From positions 1 to 64,000 of the forward strand of contig UZAN01040140.1 in assembly GCA_900618425.1 (NCBI GenBank): DNA of 64,000 nt, given 5' to 3'. This document shows, one piece after another, positions 61,014-64,000 of this stretch. A program made the position numbers and the translations under genes. Position 1 is the first letter of the stretch; each line of letters opens with the position of its first letter. The notes under the pieces are model-generated. The model ran no database searches. It saw only the letters and a list, made by a program, of their open reading frames with translations, and had not been told where the DNA came from. The DNA comes from Echinostoma caproni. Its lineage: Eukaryota; Platyhelminthes; Trematoda; Plagiorchiida; Echinostomatidae.

Positions 61014-64000
61014 GTAAGTCATGGATCCGTAGAAATCTAATGGACTATCAAACGTATCCACCTAAGAAAGTAAAAGGTGTATTTGTGAAAAGTAACTACT
61101 TTTTTACGTCAAGAACCGGGAGTCAACTGAACAGATATAACGAACAGAGTTACTCTTCCAGACAATTTCAATTATTTTGCAAAACTACCCTTTGTTCAAT
61201 CCAGAATTTTTGTCTCCACCTTTGAAAAACTCAATGTTCCAGGGGTTTTGATTTTTGTTTCTAAGGTAGCCACTGAAAGAGAAGAAGAGGATAAATGTTA
61301 GTCTGTTTGATGCACGTCTACGTTTTTCGATTTCATTTATACAGATTGACAAAGCATTTGCATTTTCTTGATTACTCGGGAATACGGAAGGCACAGACTC
61401 TGTTTAGAGGAGCTTTTATTAAAACAAATTGTTATCAGATGCGTAACTCATAGGAAAGAAACATCTTGCACACTCCGGTTTTTCCGAATTGATTACTGGC
61501 ACCCCAGATGTTACGCTTTGATTGCTTTTTACTTCCATCCTGTGAACAACACCAATTTTTATATATACATTTATTCCTAAGCTAGGTCTACGTTATTCCT
61601 CTCCCACTTGGATTCAACCGGGTATTTGGCTCGTATTCTTTGCGTTTTGTAAAATCATGTTTTCGTGGATAGCCAAGAAATGGCTCAAACTAGAGAGACT
61701 GTTTAATCACAGATGTTTGTTTTCCGTATGCACCTAATTACTGCGTATATTTCGGCCAGCACACCTAACGCATTTGGCCGACTTAACTGAAGCAAAAAAG
61801 TAAAGAAGACTCGGAAGGTGAACTTGTAAACTTGGATAACCGATCAGGCAATATGGCGCATTAAGCAAACGTGTGTTTTCTAGATTTATATAAATATATA
61901 CAGGCAAAGTCTTTGATGCACGAATTTTTCTTCACACCGGATTGAATATTCCAACTTGCGAGAATATGATAATGGGTAACAATTCTTCCATAAGGAAATT
62001 ATGAGCGTTTTACTTCCGTTGGAAAAGCAAATGCAGGTTACGTTCTGGCAAGCGACAACTCATCAAAGGGCTATCATAAGAAGTGGTAAAGTTGAATATC
62101 GGTGGTATGATTTGAAACCTCAACCTCAATTGAGAATAAAACCCACCAAAACAGAGCTAAAATGCCTACATCTCGGACAAGTTTGACAGTATTTGACGTA
62201 AAGCAATCACTTTATACACATTTGTTAGAACTTATCCATTTCACGAACCTTGTCACGAATTGCGAAGAATGACTGATTAAGATTACGGGCGCAGCAAAAT
62301 CTGCAAGGAGAAGAGGCAAGGTTTTCTATTAATTTTCCAAGAGTTGTTTCATTTTCAGGGGGAAAAACATGGAATGTACGGATCAGGATTCTGGTGGAAA
62401 TCACTCCTAATCCCAAAACTTACTGAAAGTTACTGCTTGTTACCTGTTACACTGAAACCAAGCTTGTTTGCTCATTTGTGTTCTCATTATGTGCTCCGTG
62501 GGACTGTTGAAACATTACCTGAGATTAGTAAATCAATATCCTCTATGTCGGGCCATTTCACCGCTATAAATAATCTTTTTGTGCGGAGAGTTTCAGTCAG
62601 TGGTAAACAAATGAAAAACCTTCTTTAAAATCTGCACTTTAACCGTACAATGACAATCGTATTTAGTTTTACCCAGCGCTTTCGCTGCTCAGTTTACCAA
62701 AGTTCGTTCGACAACCGTCCGATCACATCATTTGGAAAGCTCGTATTGTTCAGTTGCTGCTTTCAAAGTGCTGATCCGGTAGACGTGTTGTTGCGGTCTC
62801 TTCCAGAGTGGTGTCGAACTGGCAATTGGACAAACTTAAAACCTCCCGGTATGTAAGTAGTGGCATTATTCAGTACAGCGGATTTTCCGTAGTTTAAATA
62901 CCAACGGCACCCCAGCTGTGCATAAAGAAAGTATCTTAAAAGCCCACTGAATACTGTGTGGAGAGGGGAGAGGGAACAGGACCATTTGATTGTGTACTGT
63001 TCTAATCACCAGGCTAACACTACCCGTCGTTCGGACGCCCACAATCAGCATAATGATAGATTACGTCTACGTAGGGCCTGGAGAAGTAGGTATAATTCTT
63101 CTGCGTTCCAAGAGTACACAAGGAAAGTAGCAGCTTGTTTAGCACAGGTCTAACAGCTTGCTGTTCCGTGTATCCCAAATCGAGACTGGTCACTAATACC
63201 ATGAATGCGGAAACACACCGATTGTAGGAGGAACTTGTACAAGACCTTATGTGTTATATTCTCAAATTATTGCAGGTAGAAATAACTCATTGAAACTGTT
63301 CGGTTCAGAAATAAAAACACCACATTTAGGTGGCATAATAGTTATTCTTCTTGGTTTCTGGTATATTGTTGTTAAGTTTACTTGATGCAAATATCAGAGT
63401 GCATCGTAAACGTCATATTACCTCTTAAAAGTGACCAACTTGCGAAAATAAGATAATGTGTTTTTGAAGAAAGCTTTTTCAAGGACGAAACTAAATGGCT
63501 TTATTGGAAGAACGGTGACCTGTGAATCATGCCTCGACAAGTCAAGCACTCGAGTCTCCTCTGCGTGCATTTACGTTTTATAATGTACTTGTGGTATCTG
63601 CTGCATCAAAATGACTGAGAATCATCTGCCCATTCGGATCCCGGGACATACATACACCCTTCAGTTCTGGCCATCTATCAAACTGAAAATTTCGATTTAA
63701 ACCCATAACTAACCTTTTTTATGATTATCAAGTTAGATAGTAGTGGTTACGATTTGCCGAGATTTCGGCAATTCGGCACCATATTAAGAACCCTCGTAAA
63801 TCATAACTCATCCAGCACAACTAGTTCGAACGTAGTCGCAATGGTACTGATGTCAGCATTTCTATCTAGGTAACAATGGGAAAAATGTGATCCCAAATGA
63901 TGTTTGACAGTCAAACCCCTCGTTTAATCTTGATTTCCTGAGAAAGATCATAAAAGGTTCTTCAGACATGCTAAAATTCAAATGGTATGCATGTGCTATA
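61014..64000 (+). other. 3' intron(s) or gene end, unresolved
   Basis: Starts with donor gtaagt. No CxxC..WHP..C segment of LIM3 or LIM4 is present on reading the + strand, so those exons lie beyond the window or are absent. The only candidate exon is 62769-62848. An AATAAA occurs at 63310-63315. An open frame at 62956-63153 (basic, with HNDRLRLRRAWRSR) follows an acceptor-like tctaatcaccag at 63012, but it is out of phase with the candidate exon and unrecognised. Confidence 0.5.
62769..62848 (+). CDS. Tentative paxillin exon 8 (end of LIM2?)
   Basis: Acceptor gctgctttcaaag and donor gtatgt frame 80 bases. It begins with T, which completes codon 395 (CC+T, Pro) left by exon 7, and reads ADPVDVLLRSLPEWCRTGNW then TNLKPP, ending phase 1. 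The joined text YCPAD supplies Asp397 at the C-x2-D spacing needed for the eighth LIM2 ligand. Against it: after that Asp there is no match to the conserved DYFDMFAPKC or to a LIM3 CxxC. It could be a chance open segment, an alternative 3' end, or an exon of another gene. Confidence 0.28.

Noticed and set aside
1..64000. CRISPR arrays, bacterial operons, phage or integrated viral genes
   Set aside because: No regularly spaced repeats, no prokaryotic gene packing and no viral replication or capsid motifs were seen on either strand.

Overview
This is a 64-kb piece of a eukaryotic genome. It is AT-rich, with very long introns, short exons with GT..AG borders, many degraded transposable elements, microsatellites and two assembly gaps (runs of N at 35207-35743 and 54090-54645). 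Nothing prokaryotic is present. The low gene density, intron sizes, tRNA-derived repeats and divergence from vertebrate protein suggest an invertebrate, most likely a digenean flatworm (fluke). The lineage is an inference, not proven here.

The one gene I can support runs left to right across almost the whole window: a paxillin-family focal-adhesion adaptor. Seven coding exons join in perfect phase: 539-551, 19838-20146, 20690-20741, 23200-23332, 47041-47424, 56632-56805 and 60895-61013. They give 394 complete codons: an LD1 motif at the extreme N-terminus, a Tyr-x-Tyr-Pro site, an LD4 motif, an LD5-like motif, a complete LIM1 and almost all of LIM2. The first coding exon holds only 13 coding bases and sits 19.3 kb upstream of the next. 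A tentative eighth exon (62769-62848) fits by phase and by a LIM ligand, but its protein is not recognisably LIM-like. LIM3 and LIM4 are not seen and probably lie beyond base 64000.

Layout: 1-551, upstream region, 5'UTR and start exon; 552-19837, intron 1 with a GC-rich unidentified repeat-like block (2450-2970), a long hairpin (10046-10187), a tRNA-like repeat (11535-11700), a dead Tc1/mariner transposase (16075-16850) and another GC-rich block (18700-19005); 19838-23332, a cluster of three exons; 23333-47040, a 23.7-kb intron with tRNA-core repeats and the first gap; 47041-61013, exons for LD5, LIM1 and LIM2, separated by introns holding another tRNA-like repeat, a broken coding relic (55025-55590) and the second gap; 61014-64000, 3' intron or gene end.

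The most unusual non-genic item is a dispersed repeat with a tRNA-like pol III core and imperfect terminal inverted repeats. One copy (32884-33208) is bounded by a perfect 7-bp direct repeat. I found no convincing new biological system. The best leads are the micro first exon with its overlapping upstream ORF, this tRNA-core repeat, the possible short two-LIM paxillin end, and the unidentified relic at 55 kb.
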